A stretch of DNA of 64,000 nt. Origin: Aurantiochytrium sp. KH105 (lineage: Eukaryota > Sar > Bigyra > Thraustochytrida > Thraustochytriidae). Location of the stretch: contig BGKB01000009.1 in the NCBI GenBank assembly GCA_003116975.1, forward strand, positions 373,126-437,125. Reading direction: 5' to 3'. This document shows positions 40,304-50,550 of this stretch, in pieces. Below the pieces are notes generated by a model that did no database searches, was not told where the DNA came from, and saw nothing but the letters and a program-made list of their open reading frames with translations. Numbering within the stretch: the first letter of the stretch is position 1; the number at the start of each line of letters is the position of its first letter. The translations under genes were made by a program, and so were the position numbers.

Positions 40304-41886
40304 GGCTTTGGCCCTCAAGCCCAACTCCTTTTTCCCTCGCTCGCTTCGAGTTGCTTTGCTCGCTAAAGGCAGAAAGTCGCCTCCCTCCTCTTCTTCTTCT
40401 CCGTCGCCGTGGCGTGGCGCGTTGCGGTTCTGCTTCGCGCTGGCCTGCGCGGCGACGTGCCGTCGTCCCGGCCACGCGCGGGGGAACTCGGTTTGCGGGC
40501 CGCGATCGGCCTCCTGGCGGCTCGCGGTCCTGCCGAGCTTGTCGTACTGGCACTTCGGGCGGTCGAAGTTGGCCCGTCGCGGCCTGGCACCCTGGCTAAT
40601 CTGCTTCGTCGTGCGAGCCTCTCGCTCGACCCGTCCTGTCGTTGCGGATGCTGCGCGCCAGCGCGAGTAGCGCGAGGTTTCGCCGCTAACTGACGCCTCT
40701 GCCCACGTACGGCACGGGCGCGGGCCAAGCCTGGGCTCCATGCCACGCAGAAATGCGTCGGGCTTGCTGTGATTGATCGATTGATCGATTGATCGCCAAT
40801 GGAAGTTGGGACTTTCTCGATGCACACCTTGCCGTTAAAATGCACCCACACGATTGATGTTCGCGGGGCTCACATGCACTACGAGCGAGCGAGAGCTCGG
40901 GCCGAGAGCGAAATCTCGCAAGATCCGAACAATGCCGAAAGAAAATGAACCATGACCGATCCAGGATTGTTAATGTGGTGATCGTGATGGCGTTGCGAAA
41001 TGAGCGCTGACCCTTGCGTCTCGTGTGACGATGGCGTAGAAAGCAAGAGGGGTTCGATCGACCAGCGAGCCTCGATACTTTTCGATCGTATGTCGTAGTC
41101 GCCGCGGCGGCATGGCGAACAGACGACGGGCAATCGGAAAATGAGGTTAAATTTGGCTCAGACGAGAAGCGCAACAGACTCGATGAGAAATTGAACTTTT
41201 ACCTTTTGCAGGCATTCCGTGAGGCGAAGCAAGTTCTGACATTTTGCTTTGCTGCGATAGCTCGAAGGAAGTTAGCCTTGCGCTTGCGGTAAAGGAAGAA
41301 CAAGGGAGCAATGCAGTTTTTGCCATCAAATTTGATCTTCCGTTGCGCACAGGTTCATGAGCTCTCAAGAGCGAAGGGACTTCTTGATCGTAGAATGTCA
41401 TCAGCAGAGACTGCTGCATTCACTAGAGTAAGTCTAGTGGACATAGCAAAGCAATGGCAAACGAAAGTAGGCGAGAGCCATCGTTGATTAATTTTGCCCC
41501 CTTTCCGCACAAATGTGCAGCGAGACTTTTCCTCGCCTTTTTCTGTGCTTGCGACAGGCAGGCAAGCAGGCAGGCAGGCAGGCAGGCAAGGGCTTCATCA
41601 CAAGAGCGCCCCGGCAGACCATCCATTCATTGTGCCACCCTCTCATCACATCATTCACTGTCAAGCAACAATCTACCTACCATCGAATCTTCAAGGTCGT
41701 CAAGTGTGGGAGCATGCATATAACAACCAATGGCGCGCCTCTCATCGTGCACGGAAAGGTTTTCTATTTTCGTGCACGATAAAGCAGAGGCTGCTTCCCG
41801 CTCGAAGAGGGCACTGCAGGCAATCAATCAACTCTGACGCGGCGGCACGAGACGTGGCGTAGGCACCGCGGAGGCGACAAGTCAAA
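40304..41886. other. Intergenic region between kelch-b561 and VTC1-like genes (divergent)
   Basis: 1.58 kb with no supported gene. The first 450 bp is GC-rich leader and promoter sequence, followed by ATTGATCG units (about 40770-40793), a GGCAG/GGCAA run (41560-41590) and a hairpin close to the VTC1-like gene (listed separately). The middle (about 40850-41450) is unusually balanced in base composition but holds no frame with a recognisable domain. Confidence 0.55.
41744..41780 (+). promoter_or_regulatory. 14-bp stem hairpin upstream of the VTC1-like gene
   Basis: ATCGTGCACGGAAA (41744-41757) can pair with TTTTCGTGCACGAT (41767-41780) with one G-T pair and a 9-base loop. Each arm carries the palindrome CGTGCACG. 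It ends 106 bp before the ATG at 41887, so it could be a 5' untranslated hairpin or a pair of inverted transcription-factor sites. The pairing is certain; the function is inferred. Confidence 0.5.
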
Positions 41887-42279
41887 ATGGCGACGCGCAT
41901 TGAGCCCAAGGTGCTCCTGGCGAACGAGCGCACGTATGTTTCGTGGATGCGTATGGCGTCGGTGATGGGGGCGATCGGGTCCGGCCTCCTCGCGGGGGCC
42001 TCGGACCACGGCTCGGGCCAGGAGGCGCAGGGACAGGTCGCGTCCGGCGCCACGGGCGTGGCACGCGCGGCGGGCTTGGTGCTCATGCCTGTGGCAGTTC
42101 TCTTTGCCCTTCATGCGGCGTACACGTACTGGTCGCGCAACGTCAAGATCCAAAAGCGCGTCTACACGGATATTGCGAACGAGACCGTGCCACTGCTGCT
42201 TGGCGGCGTCTTGGTCGTTTCCCTCACCTCCGTCTTGCTTCTTGACATCATCATGGGCGACACGATTAGTCTCAAGTAG
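41887..42279 (+). CDS. VTC1-like DUF202 membrane protein
   Basis: 130 aa from ATG 41887 (AAAATGGCG), the length of yeast Vtc1 (129 aa). It opens with RIEPKVLLANERTYVSWMRM, the hallmark of Vtc1 and of the DUF202 tail of VTC2-4, followed by three hydrophobic segments (about 22-40, 60-78 and 100-118). In yeast Vtc1 joins the vacuolar transporter chaperone complex, which makes polyphosphate and feeds it into vacuoles. Its conserved Arg/Glu lining residues are present in the first helix region. The catalytic subunit VTC4 (SPX-domain) is not in this window. Residues 41-58 form a Gly/Ser/Gln-rich loop between helices. Confidence 0.88.
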   Translation: MATRIEPKVLLANERTYVSWMRMASVMGAIGSGLLAGASDHGSGQEAQGQVASGATGVARAAGLVLMPVAVLFALHAAYTYWSRNVKIQKRVYTDIANETVPLLLGGVLVVSLTSVLLLDIIMGDTISLK

Positions 42280-42628
42280 GCTTGAGGCAAAGAGCGTTGA
42301 CGCTCTTCAAACTTATTCACACAAACGTAACCTCGTAGGCGTCCAATTTTTCGTAGCTGTTTCTTCTTTTTGATCGGGAGCTTGTTTCTGTTTCGTTGAT
42401 GCATCGCTTGCATAGTCTTTTAGCAATGGGGACTTTCAATCTGCAACAAGCTCCACCAAACTCGTTTCAGGACTGAGAACATGAGATCGATTCCCCGATG
42501 TACATGAGGAAAGCAGAAACGTCCCATAACGCGATGCGCAAAAACTTTCTCAAATCGTTCTCTACAATGGATGAAGCTTTTCAAGAATAGTCTTGTTCAA
42601 AGATCAATCAATCTTTTTTTTTTCTTGG
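42280..42628. other. 3' intergenic region between convergent genes
   Basis: 349 bp with base composition closer to even than the coding flanks. Nothing recognisable. Confidence 0.6.
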
Positions 42629-43291
42629 TCAAGGGTGAAAGCTTACTGCGCGGGTCTCGGTGGCCCCCAGCGCCATAGCAAGCTGACGCACGGCGCTGAC
42701 ATCAATGCCGTCGCGCTTCACGGTCGTACACTCGACATCGAGACCAGCTTCGCTAAGCTGTCCAATAAAATCGCACACCATGCCGAAATTCAATTCCGGC
42801 GACTCTGCCTGCGCAAATTTGGCAAACGTGTTGGGATCTGCGCCCGGAAGAAAGACGGAAGCCGATTTGATGCCCGCGGCCGCGAGTTGCTGCGCCGCGC
42901 TAGCATTGTCGCCACCCGGCATGAGGCCATTAGTCTTGATGCGCAAGGGCACGCCGTGCCTCGTTTCGCGAATAATTTGCGCAGCCTCGAGGATGGTGTC
43001 GAGCCGCAAAAGAGGCTCTCCGTATCCAGCAAAGGTGACGCCCTCGTCATTTTCGCCCATGCCGATCATCTTCTTGCGCGGGTCGCTCGCGTACGCGTTA
43101 TCAACGGCCTCGAACATGTCTTGCGCCGTGGGCTCTTCTTCGTCCTCGGGCAGCTTTGCGAACCCGGAGTCCTCCGGCATGCTGAAGCTCGGCCCGCGCT
43201 GCACGATGATCGGCACCGCGTTGCAGCGAATCGTCACGCCCAGATACAGCTTGGACCCCAGCCAGTACACGAGCCCGGGTCTCGCGCTCAT
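42629..43291 (-). CDS. Radical-SAM-like protein lacking two of three cluster cysteines
   Basis: 220 aa from ATG 43291. The start SARPGLVYWLGSKLYLGVTI leads into IRCNAVPIIVQRGPSF. This lines up with the motif of TatD-associated and similar radical SAM proteins (TxRCNxxCxxCxRGPxF), but here the second and third cysteines are Pro27 and Val30 while Cys23 remains. The following parts of the TIM barrel are kept: GVTFAGYGEPLLRLDTILEA (the GGE-type SAM site), VPLRIKTNGL and a late CTTVKRDGIDV. The protein therefore keeps the fold but should not bind the usual 4Fe-4S cluster. I recall fungal relatives with similar losses, so this may be a conserved non-canonical family rather than decay. The frame is intact. 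Function unknown. Divergent from the UBE2T-like gene, 440 bp between ATGs. Confidence 0.75.
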   Translation of the reverse strand: MSARPGLVYWLGSKLYLGVTIRCNAVPIIVQRGPSFSMPEDSGFAKLPEDEEEPTAQDMFEAVDNAYASDPRKKMIGMGENDEGVTFAGYGEPLLRLDTILEAAQIIRETRHGVPLRIKTNGLMPGGDNASAAQQLAAAGIKSASVFLPGADPNTFAKFAQAESPELNFGMVCDFIGQLSEAGLDVECTTVKRDGIDVSAVRQLAMALGATETRAVSFHP

Positions 43292-43731
43292 CGTCTCCGC
43301 GCGCTCTCTTGCCCCGCGTCGTCCTCGCCCTCGACTGCGCTCTTGCTTGCTGCACCACGCGGCGTTCGTTCGGGCTCTGCTGCTGCCGCGGCTGCTTGGG
43401 CAGCTTCGGCAAGGCGTCTTGCGTTCGCTTGCCTTCGAATAGTACTTGTAAAAGCGCAACCCAAGCAAACCCCGAAGCGTGTCGGCAGCAGGCTGCAGCC
43501 AAGCCGCGACGACGCGGCGAGAGCGTGGTGACGCAGGACGTCTGCCTTGGTGAAGCCAAAGTTAAAGCAGAAGCAGAAGCAGAAGAGAGAGCTTGACAAG
43601 ACGGCGCGTAGAGACAGACTCGAATCCGCGACAGAGTCCCAACCATCGTCCGAGAGAAATCAAGAGCGCAGCGGACGGCGCCTCGCAGGAGCAACAGCTG
43701 CAGCTGCTCGCGACCCTGAGGAGAAAAGAGG
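43292..43731. promoter_or_regulatory. Divergent promoter region of radical-SAM-like and UBE2T-like genes
   Basis: 440 bp, GC-rich, with an AGAAGC repeat at about 43566-43588. No TATA box and no additional gene is seen. Confidence 0.5.
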
Positions 43732-44406
43732 ATGATGCGCAAAGCGAGACTCATGCGGGAACTTGAGATGCTCAGTCGGGACCCGCCGCCGGGCGTGGCC
43801 GTGTGGCCGTCGACGGACAAGGACGGCGTTGAGCGCAACGACGTTCTCGACGCAACAGTACAGGGACCACCGGACTCGCCATATGAAGCTGGCGCCTTCA
43901 AGATGCGTGTCACTGTGCCCGGACGGTACCCGCATGAACCTCCTGGCGTGCAATTTGTCACCAAGGTGTACCATCCCAATGTGGATGGTGCGGGTCGCAT
44001 TTGCCTCGACTCGCTCAAGATGCCTCCCAAGGGCGCATGGCAGCCGAGCCTCAATATTGGCCAAGTCCTTTCACAAATCCGTCTGCTCCTCGCAGAGCCT
44101 AACCCAGACGATCCGCTCATGCCCGAGATTAGTGAGGAACTCCGTAATGACCCGACGCGATTTCGCCAACGTGCCAAAGAGCATACGGAACGCTATGCTG
44201 CCGTGGTAGACGCCTCCGCCGACGCAGACGAACCTGCAGACGCCCAGTCTGCAGTGCCCGATGCAGTGCAGGATTACAAAGACGCCGACTCGTCAAATGC
44301 CACGAAACGAAAGAATGCACCATCTCAAGATGGCAAAGATGAAGCTTCGAAAGCCGCAAGCACCACGACCGACACCAAGCGTCACAAAGCGACAGCAGCT
44401 AGCTGA
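43732..44406 (+). CDS. UBE2T: Ubiquitin-conjugating enzyme E2, UBE2T-like
   Basis: 224 aa from ATG 43732. The UBC domain spans residues 1-155: N-terminal helix RKARLMRELEMLSRDPPPGV, then YPHEPPGVQFVTKVYHPNVD, active-site Cys91 in GRICLDSLKMPPKGAW, and PSLNIGQVLSQIRLLLAEPN with DPLMPEISEELRNDP. The KMPPKGAWxPSLNI stretch is distinctive for UBE2T, the E2 that works with FANCL to monoubiquitinate FANCD2 in the Fanconi anaemia crosslink-repair pathway. Human UBE2T is 197 aa and also carries a tail; here the tail (about 157-224) is Asp/Ala-rich and then Lys-rich with KRKN and KRHK, possibly nuclear signals. UBE2D/UBE2S-type E2s fit less well. Confidence 0.9.
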   Translation: MMRKARLMRELEMLSRDPPPGVAVWPSTDKDGVERNDVLDATVQGPPDSPYEAGAFKMRVTVPGRYPHEPPGVQFVTKVYHPNVDGAGRICLDSLKMPPKGAWQPSLNIGQVLSQIRLLLAEPNPDDPLMPEISEELRNDPTRFRQRAKEHTERYAAVVDASADADEPADAQSAVPDAVQDYKDADSSNATKRKNAPSQDGKDEASKAASTTTDTKRHKATAAS

Positions 44407-44593
44407 CAATGTGTTTGGCTTGACTTACCCAGATCTCTTTTTTTCCACGACCGACAGAAAAGGAGAAACCCCTATTTGCGAGATGGCTGGAGAAAAAAAG
44501 AAAAAGAAGGGAAACTTGTTATGTTGACATTGATTGGTTCTTCTCGTGGCTTGTCTTACCTTGTAAACTAACGACATTTGCAGACGACTCGTA

Positions 44594-47500
44594 TCAACGA
44601 CGCGGCTGGCGAAGAGAGCTACGAATGGAAAAGATCTCGAGGTTGACGCAGGTGAAATCCTCACGCGAGGCAAGGCAATCGTTGCCAAAGGTGGCGCTGC
44701 TGCGGCTCGATCCAGCGCTGAGCATTTCATCGACAAAAAAAGCAAAACCGTCATCGCCTCCGCCCATGCCCAGTCCTCGTTCCGTGCTAAGCAGCCGAAA
44801 GAATCGGTTCTGGCCTGTCCACGGGAAAACACGAAGCATGCCATCGCCGTACTTTGATGCCAGAGGATTGCCAAATGTAAACACAAAACTTTCGCCGTCC
44901 CCACTCCGGCCCTCCACATAACTATTTTCGTTCTGGAATTCCTCAACAACGAGTCCAGAAGGTAGAAAGCCGCCAAAGACGAAGCCATGCGAGTCCTGCA
45001 GGGCAATGACGACTGGGTGACGGCACGTCGCCGTGATCTCACGGACGGCAAGCGTCGACGCACCGTCTCGCCGCATTGCAAAAATTCGGGTCCACGTCGA
45101 AACGGTGCGCAACGCAGTCGGCAGCGCGCGCTCCAGCTGCTTTTGGAGTGCAATCGACAGCACGCTGTCAGAGGTGTCCGGTGCGAAGCGGCGTACCGCA
45201 TTGCTCGAGATGGCAGCAGCCGCAGTTGGCGTCACGCGCGGCCGGTGTTGCGGCTCGCTCTCCAGAGCTTCCTGCTGATAGTCGGCGGGACAAATTTCGG
45301 GGCCTGGGCTCGACGACGTCGAGCGCGTGTCAACGTTGGAGAGGGCTCCGGCATCTGCAAGAGCCGAGAGCGCCGAGGCCGCAGACGATGTCCGCGGCCT
45401 CGACATTTCAGAAGATTGAGATGCGTACAAGAGGTCAGGGATTTCTGACTCAATGCCGAGCGCGTGCGAAAGCACGGACTTGGCCGACGCGACCGAGAGC
45501 GTACGATTAATTGCAATCATTTCGTCGTCAGCGGGAGGGTGTTCCTCCATAAAGATGTTCTGCGCCGCAGCCTTGGTAAGCGACGTGCGACGGTTCGCAG
45601 CGCTTCGCTTGGCCGCCTCGCGGACCGTGTCAGAGACTGAAGGACGAAGGGGCTCGGGCGTGGTCTTGTCCCAGAGAAATACGGAGGCTACATTCTCGTA
45701 AGGACCAAAGACTGCGACATTTTCCCGTGCCATGGCCTCGATGATGTTCTGTACATTGATGCGACCAATTGGTTTCTCATCTTCATCCACAATGTAGACG
45801 CCGTGCACCTTGTGCTGGACAATCCTACCAATCGTTGTCTTGAGCGAGGCGTTCTCACGAACGGGCACAGCCTCGTATCTTGTTTTACCGAGATGCATCT
45901 CGGAGATTCTATTTGCATTTTCCAAAAAGTCGCCAATCGTGAGCTCGCTGAGATCGTGTGGCTTGTGCTCGTCCATCTCGAGTCTGCAGAGGAACCACGC
46001 GTCCACGGAGCCAATCGTGGCGACCAAACGGCCGTCGGCATCTACTACGGGAACTGCATCGACCTCGTCACTGTTCATGATCCGATGAAAGGGCTCGAGA
46101 ATCGTATCGGTCAGCGAGTACGCTACAATGCCTCGCTCAACGGCGTCCTCGTTGAGCTCTGTGGTCTCAAAGTATTCCTCGACGCGACTGTCCACCCTGG
46201 CCTGTAACAGCCTCGTAAAGACCTGATTGATGATTTCGGATTGCGAAATAACTTTGATAATCCGGCCCGTCATCGGATCTTCCACAGGGATGCGCTTGAC
46301 ATCCTTGGTGAGCGCAGACAAGACTCTCTTCATGGGAGTTGACACGCGGAGTGGATGCCACTGGGCAAGGTGGCGGTTGTGTTCCCGAAAGAAGACCGAT
46401 ACTTTGAGGTCGAGACCAAACCAGTTGGAAGTCTCTGAAGCGCCGAGCTCAATGCCATGAATATTGAAGGAGTTCTCGTGCGCTCGAGCCGTGGAGCCGG
46501 CGCGGCGTCGTCGCGCGGCGCGGAGTTTCAAAGTGAACTGCATGGCGTCCTGGATGTCAAAGAGGCCCAAGTAAGAACGCGAGTTCTCGTCCCACACGGG
46601 CGCAGAGGACACGCCTTGCTCCAAGAGGTAGAACATGGCGTCTCCGATGGTGGTCGAGCTTTGAATTTCATACATGACTCCAGCGTCGTCGCCTTTGACG
46701 GCGCCGAGGCTCGAGGTGTGCAAGATGGATTCCCCGGCGCGTTTGAGAGCAGCGGCGTCAGGAATGGCTGTTCGGTCTCTCTCCGATCTGCTACCGCCTT
46801 CGTCGCGACTTCCACGACTGCGACTGCGACTCCTTGTGAGACGTTTAACCCGGGCTCGCAGACTGCCTTTCGTTTTCGTGCGACCCTGTCGGCCGCGATC
46901 TCTGCTGCCTTCGCTGCCATCGTCGCCCAAGGAAGAAGAAGAGGCATTCGCGGGAGCCATCGCTACGATGGAGCTTGTGAGAGCTGCGGTGCCATGGGGT
47001 CCGGAAAAAATATCAGGGTCTTGCGTGTCTTCGACAAGCCTGCTTCGTTCCTTGCGCATAATTTCGTGGTAGTTGGACTTGCCCACGTTCATGGCTTGTT
47101 TGACAAAATACTCGCCCATGCGCGCAACAATTTCGCGCTCCTGCGCGGTCTCAGGAGCCACGCCGTAGCGGTGACAGGCTGCAACGACGATGAGTCTTTT
47201 GGTGAATGCGTGTCCCTCGAGTGTGACGGTCACTTTGGCGGGTGCGAACGAGCTGGGCACCTCAAAACACCTGTACTCCTCTTTGACGCCAGAGAGATCA
47301 AGGGGCATGTATGCCTTGAAGAGGCCCTCGCGATACGGGGAATCGACTTCGACTCTAACGTCGACGGAAAACAGCGACTGCGAGGTCTCGGCGGTGAAGC
47401 GGCGCAGGAGCATGGAGTTTTGGATCTTGAACCGCTCAAAGCGGAGCGTGCCCTTTTCATTCAAAGCATACGGGAGGGAACACACAAAGTAGTAAAACCC

Positions 47501-47605
47501 TCCTTTTTCGAGGTTGAACTCGAAGCGCACGGTCTCCTTGCCGATGCCTCCCCGCATCGTCCCGTACACCTCATTGCCTTCCTCGAGCTCCCAGATCTTC
47601 TCCAT
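44594..47605 (-). CDS. Protein with four CBS domains and a C-terminal TLDc domain
   Basis: 1003 aa from ATG 47605 in one exon. Order: a beta-rich N-terminal domain (1-160, including GTMRGGIGKETVRFEFNLEK) that I cannot place; an RS-like basic stretch (about 240-275, RLTRSRSRSRGSRDEGG); four CBS motifs as two Bateman pairs (about 305-370, 420-475, 490-545, 575-630), with SAPVWDENSRSYLGLFDIQD, RIPVEDPMTGRIIKVISQSE, DAVPVVDADGRLVATIGSVD and GVYIVDEDEKPIGRINVQNI; a low-complexity link; and a TLDc domain (about 805-1000) with HPVVIALQDSHGFVFGGFLP, GESFVFTFG and the final DFTCVNLEIFSI. CBS pairs bind adenosine nucleotides (as in AMPK gamma and SNF4). TLDc proteins such as OXR1 and NCOA7 bind the V-ATPase and protect against oxidative stress. 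The combination suggests an energy-sensing V-ATPase regulator, which is inference. Confidence 0.85.
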   Translation of the reverse strand: MEKIWELEEGNEVYGTMRGGIGKETVRFEFNLEKGGFYYFVCSLPYALNEKGTLRFERFKIQNSMLLRRFTAETSQSLFSVDVRVEVDSPYREGLFKAYMPLDLSGVKEEYRCFEVPSSFAPAKVTVTLEGHAFTKRLIVVAACHRYGVAPETAQEREIVARMGEYFVKQAMNVGKSNYHEIMRKERSRLVEDTQDPDIFSGPHGTAALTSSIVAMAPANASSSSLGDDGSEGSRDRGRQGRTKTKGSLRARVKRLTRSRSRSRGSRDEGGSRSERDRTAIPDAAALKRAGESILHTSSLGAVKGDDAGVMYEIQSSTTIGDAMFYLLEQGVSSAPVWDENSRSYLGLFDIQDAMQFTLKLRAARRRRAGSTARAHENSFNIHGIELGASETSNWFGLDLKVSVFFREHNRHLAQWHPLRVSTPMKRVLSALTKDVKRIPVEDPMTGRIIKVISQSEIINQVFTRLLQARVDSRVEEYFETTELNEDAVERGIVAYSLTDTILEPFHRIMNSDEVDAVPVVDADGRLVATIGSVDAWFLCRLEMDEHKPHDLSELTIGDFLENANRISEMHLGKTRYEAVPVRENASLKTTIGRIVQHKVHGVYIVDEDEKPIGRINVQNIIEAMARENVAVFGPYENVASVFLWDKTTPEPLRPSVSDTVREAAKRSAANRRTSLTKAAAQNIFMEEHPPADDEMIAINRTLSVASAKSVLSHALGIESEIPDLLYASQSSEMSRPRTSSAASALSALADAGALSNVDTRSTSSSPGPEICPADYQQEALESEPQHRPRVTPTAAAAISSNAVRRFAPDTSDSVLSIALQKQLERALPTALRTVSTWTRIFAMRRDGASTLAVREITATCRHPVVIALQDSHGFVFGGFLPSGLVVEEFQNENSYVEGRSGDGESFVFTFGNPLASKYGDGMLRVFPWTGQNRFFRLLSTERGLGMGGGDDGFAFFVDEMLSAGSSRSSATFGNDCLASREDFTCVNLEIFSIRSSLRQPRR

Positions 47606-50507
47606 CGTGTGTGTTCGTTTGTGCTCGGCGGCGCAGGACGAGCTCGCTCACCTCGGATTTGCTTCGCAGCTCCGCTGGTGTGCCAACTGAGTTTGACTCC
47701 AGACTCTTGCTGTTTGGGTGCCCCTCCTCCGCTCCGGTTTCGCCGTCGCCGTCCGTCCGTCCGTCCGTCGGTCGTCTTCTGTCGCGGTGCGCCGGGCCGT
47801 GCGCGGGGACGGGCGTTAGAGAAAAAAGGTTCTCCCGCCGAGGCCAGGTTCGAATCAAGACCCCTCGGGGACGTGTCCGCGGCCAGGTCGCAGCCCTCCC
47901 TCGCTCCCTCGCTCGCTCGCTCTCCTGCGCGGGCGTGCAGGCGTGCAGGCGAGCGGGCGTGCGAAGACGTTCTGCAGGGGCGGGCGGGCGGGGAGAGCCC
48001 GGGGCCGACGGTCGCTGCGCAGCGCGGCGACGCGCGACGCGGGTCCTCCGCGTCCGATTTGCAAGTTTGCTTTGGCAGTGAGCGAGATCAAGGCGACGGA
48101 AGGGAAGAAAGAAAGAAAGAAAGAAAGCTGCGCAAAAGGCGGCGCCAAGAGAAGTATCCGCGCCCGCACAGTGGGCCGCGGGCCGTCCCAAGGTAAGTAT
48201 TTCCGGAACACGGGTTGTAGGACGCGTACGCGTACGTGCTGATCCGCTTGGAGGCGGGGAAGGAGAAGGGGAAGCAGAAGGAGAAGAAGACGCCGCCAGC
48301 CACGGCCAGCCAGGCAGAGGAAAGTTGGAGTTGCGAGGCAAGAAAAGCAGCTCTCGCTGCGATGGCAAGCAGTCCAGAAGCCCCAAAACTGCCAGGTGCA
48401 GCTGGCTGGAGTAGCAGCCACGTCTTGCGAGTTTGGTGTATACGTTGATGTGAGTCAAGGCGCGCCTGGATGAAGTGGCCCGCGGAAAAAAGGCGGCGCT
48501 AGCGATCGCAAAGGACGCAGCGCTCGCTCGGTCGACGTGCTCTTGCCATGCCAATGCATGCAGAGCAGTGCAGCGCAGCGCCTTGTGCGACGCCCGGGAC
48601 CTGCGCAGACCCGGCGGCCAGTCAGCCAGCCAGGTGGCCGACCTGACTGAGCTCGTTCGCGCAACGAGGAGTGGGGAGAGCAGCAGCACTTATTTACGCC
48701 AGGTGCGGACGGAGCGTGTGCGTGCACGTGCCGCGCGAAAAAGCCGACGGCGACGGCGACGCTGCCAGCAGCAGCAGCGACAGCTGGCTGGCTGGTTGGC
48801 TGGCTGGCTGGTTGCTTGATCTGGTCGCAAGCGCGACGGAGCGCTCGGCGTCGAAAACCTTGTCCGTCTGCAAGAAGAGGCAGGCAGGCATCGCGGGCCC
48901 AGCTCGAACTCGGCACGGCCATGGACGCCAGTGAGCGCGAAGACGGCGTCGCGAGGAAATTAGTCGCACGCGCAGTTGCAGTCGCAGGAAGAGGGTCGAA
49001 CTTGCTTGGACTTGATTGACCTCGAGGGCATCGTCGTCAGGGGCAGCCACAGCTTTCTCGAAACGGCCGAGTCCCATCGGCCATGGGAGCTTGTGACACC
49101 TTGCTTGGGTGGTTGATTGATTGATTGATTGGCTTGGTTGATTGATTGATTGATTGATTGATTGATTATTTGGTTGATTTGTGGAGCGTGGGAAATGATG
49201 AAGACGAGGCAAATTGAATTGTGCGCCGAATTATGGCACAAGATGCTTTCAACAGCATTGGCAGTGGTGGAGTGCGAATCTTGTCTTGTCGCAACTGCAC
49301 AGCAAAGAGGACGAGGACAAGCCAGCTTGACTACCAGCCAGGCAGAGGGTTTGGTGGCAAGGGCAAGGAAAGACAGGTGGTTGCAGCAGCAGCAGCAGCT
49401 GCAGCTGCAACTGCAGCCCGCTGCAACTGGCTGCTGGCAGCTACAGGCACCATTGATGATGACCCGAAGAAGAGGCGCAGGAGATAGGCCCCGAGAAGTG
49501 AAACGTGCCGCCCGCCGCAGCCAGCAGCTGCAGCAGCCGCCAAAGCATTGATTTGGCTTGAGTCAAGTGCTTGACAGCTGCACGACTCGCAATCATGGCG
49601 AGCGATGCCAAGAACTTGCGAAGCGTCCGGGCCGCGATGACGGGGTTGGTTCTTGCTTGGCGAGCCGGAGCGCCAACACGTGGCTCCTACTAGCTAAAAC
49701 GTGGGATGCGTCATGAGTGTATAGAAGCTACGACGACTGACGCTCAGGAACTGGTTGGCGTCTTTCTTTCTGTGTGGTCTCGCAGTGCCCGGTCCGAGTC
49801 ATCCGCACGGCCACTCCACCACGTCATTGGACCCCGTTTGCTTCATGCTTGCCTGTTTGCGTTGTTTGCTCGCATATTAGCTTGCCGGGCATTCTCGCCT
49901 GCTGCTGCGCGCGGTCGTCGCCGTCATCGCAGAGTCCTTATCCATCTCGATGGCAACACTCTCGCGATCGTGACTGTGTCCTCGGCCACACGGCGCCGCG
50001 CACTGCACTGCACGCACGCAGTGTTCTCCCCGAGCCCCGAGGCAAGGCAACGCAAGGCAACGCAAGGCAACGCAATGCGAAACAGGCCGTGGTCTGCGCG
50101 CGACCGTCGCAGGCGCCGAGGTCTCGCCCCGTGCGCTCGATGCCACGCAGAGCGAGCGTCTCGTTCTCCGGTCTCGCGCGAGGTTCTTTTCGAATTTGGT
50201 TTTGGACCTGGCAGAATTCGAATCCATCGCCGCAGCTCGCTCGTTCTCAGAGGCAGCCTCCAGCCAGGTTTGCAGCCAGGTCGACGAGCAGAGAAAGGCG
50301 GCAGACTCGCAAGGCTTGGCGGCCGCGCGGAGCGCAGCCCCGGCGCGCGCGCGAGGCCAGGCAGGCCGGCGCGGCGCGGGCGAGCGGGGACAGCGAGGCT
50401 GCGCGGCGCCGCGCAAGCGAAGGCGCGAGCGCGAGGGAGAGAGAGAAAGCGCGGTCCTCGGACAGGGCGGACGCTGGTTCGAACTCAGGTCTTACGCTCG
50501 GGGCGTG
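47606..50507. promoter_or_regulatory. Long divergent region between CBS-TLDc and 5-phosphatase genes
   Basis: 2.9 kb without a supported gene. The 5-phosphatase frame is open for about 100 codons before its ATG but has no ATG there. Repeats: CCGT (about 47755-47771), AAAG (48105-48127), CTGG/TTGG (48783-48813), TTGA (49112-49166), AGC runs (49385-49398) and GCAAC/AAGGC pentamers (50042-50072). Open frames here are low in complexity. It is probably long leaders and promoters. Confidence 0.5.
49112..49166. repeat. TTGA tetranucleotide array
   Basis: About 13 TTGA/TTGG units with one interruption, in the long divergent intergenic region. Confidence 0.9.
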
Positions 50508-50514
50508 ATGGCGC

Positions 50515-50550
<36 letters not shown>

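Noticed and set aside
47846-47870. tRNA T-loop-like GGTTCGAATC
   Set aside because: No acceptor, D or anticodon stems can be drawn around it; no other tRNA signature in the window.
46457-48196. 579-codon plus-strand frame
   Set aside because: Antisense to the clearly coding CBS-TLDc gene, and its outer part is low in complexity.
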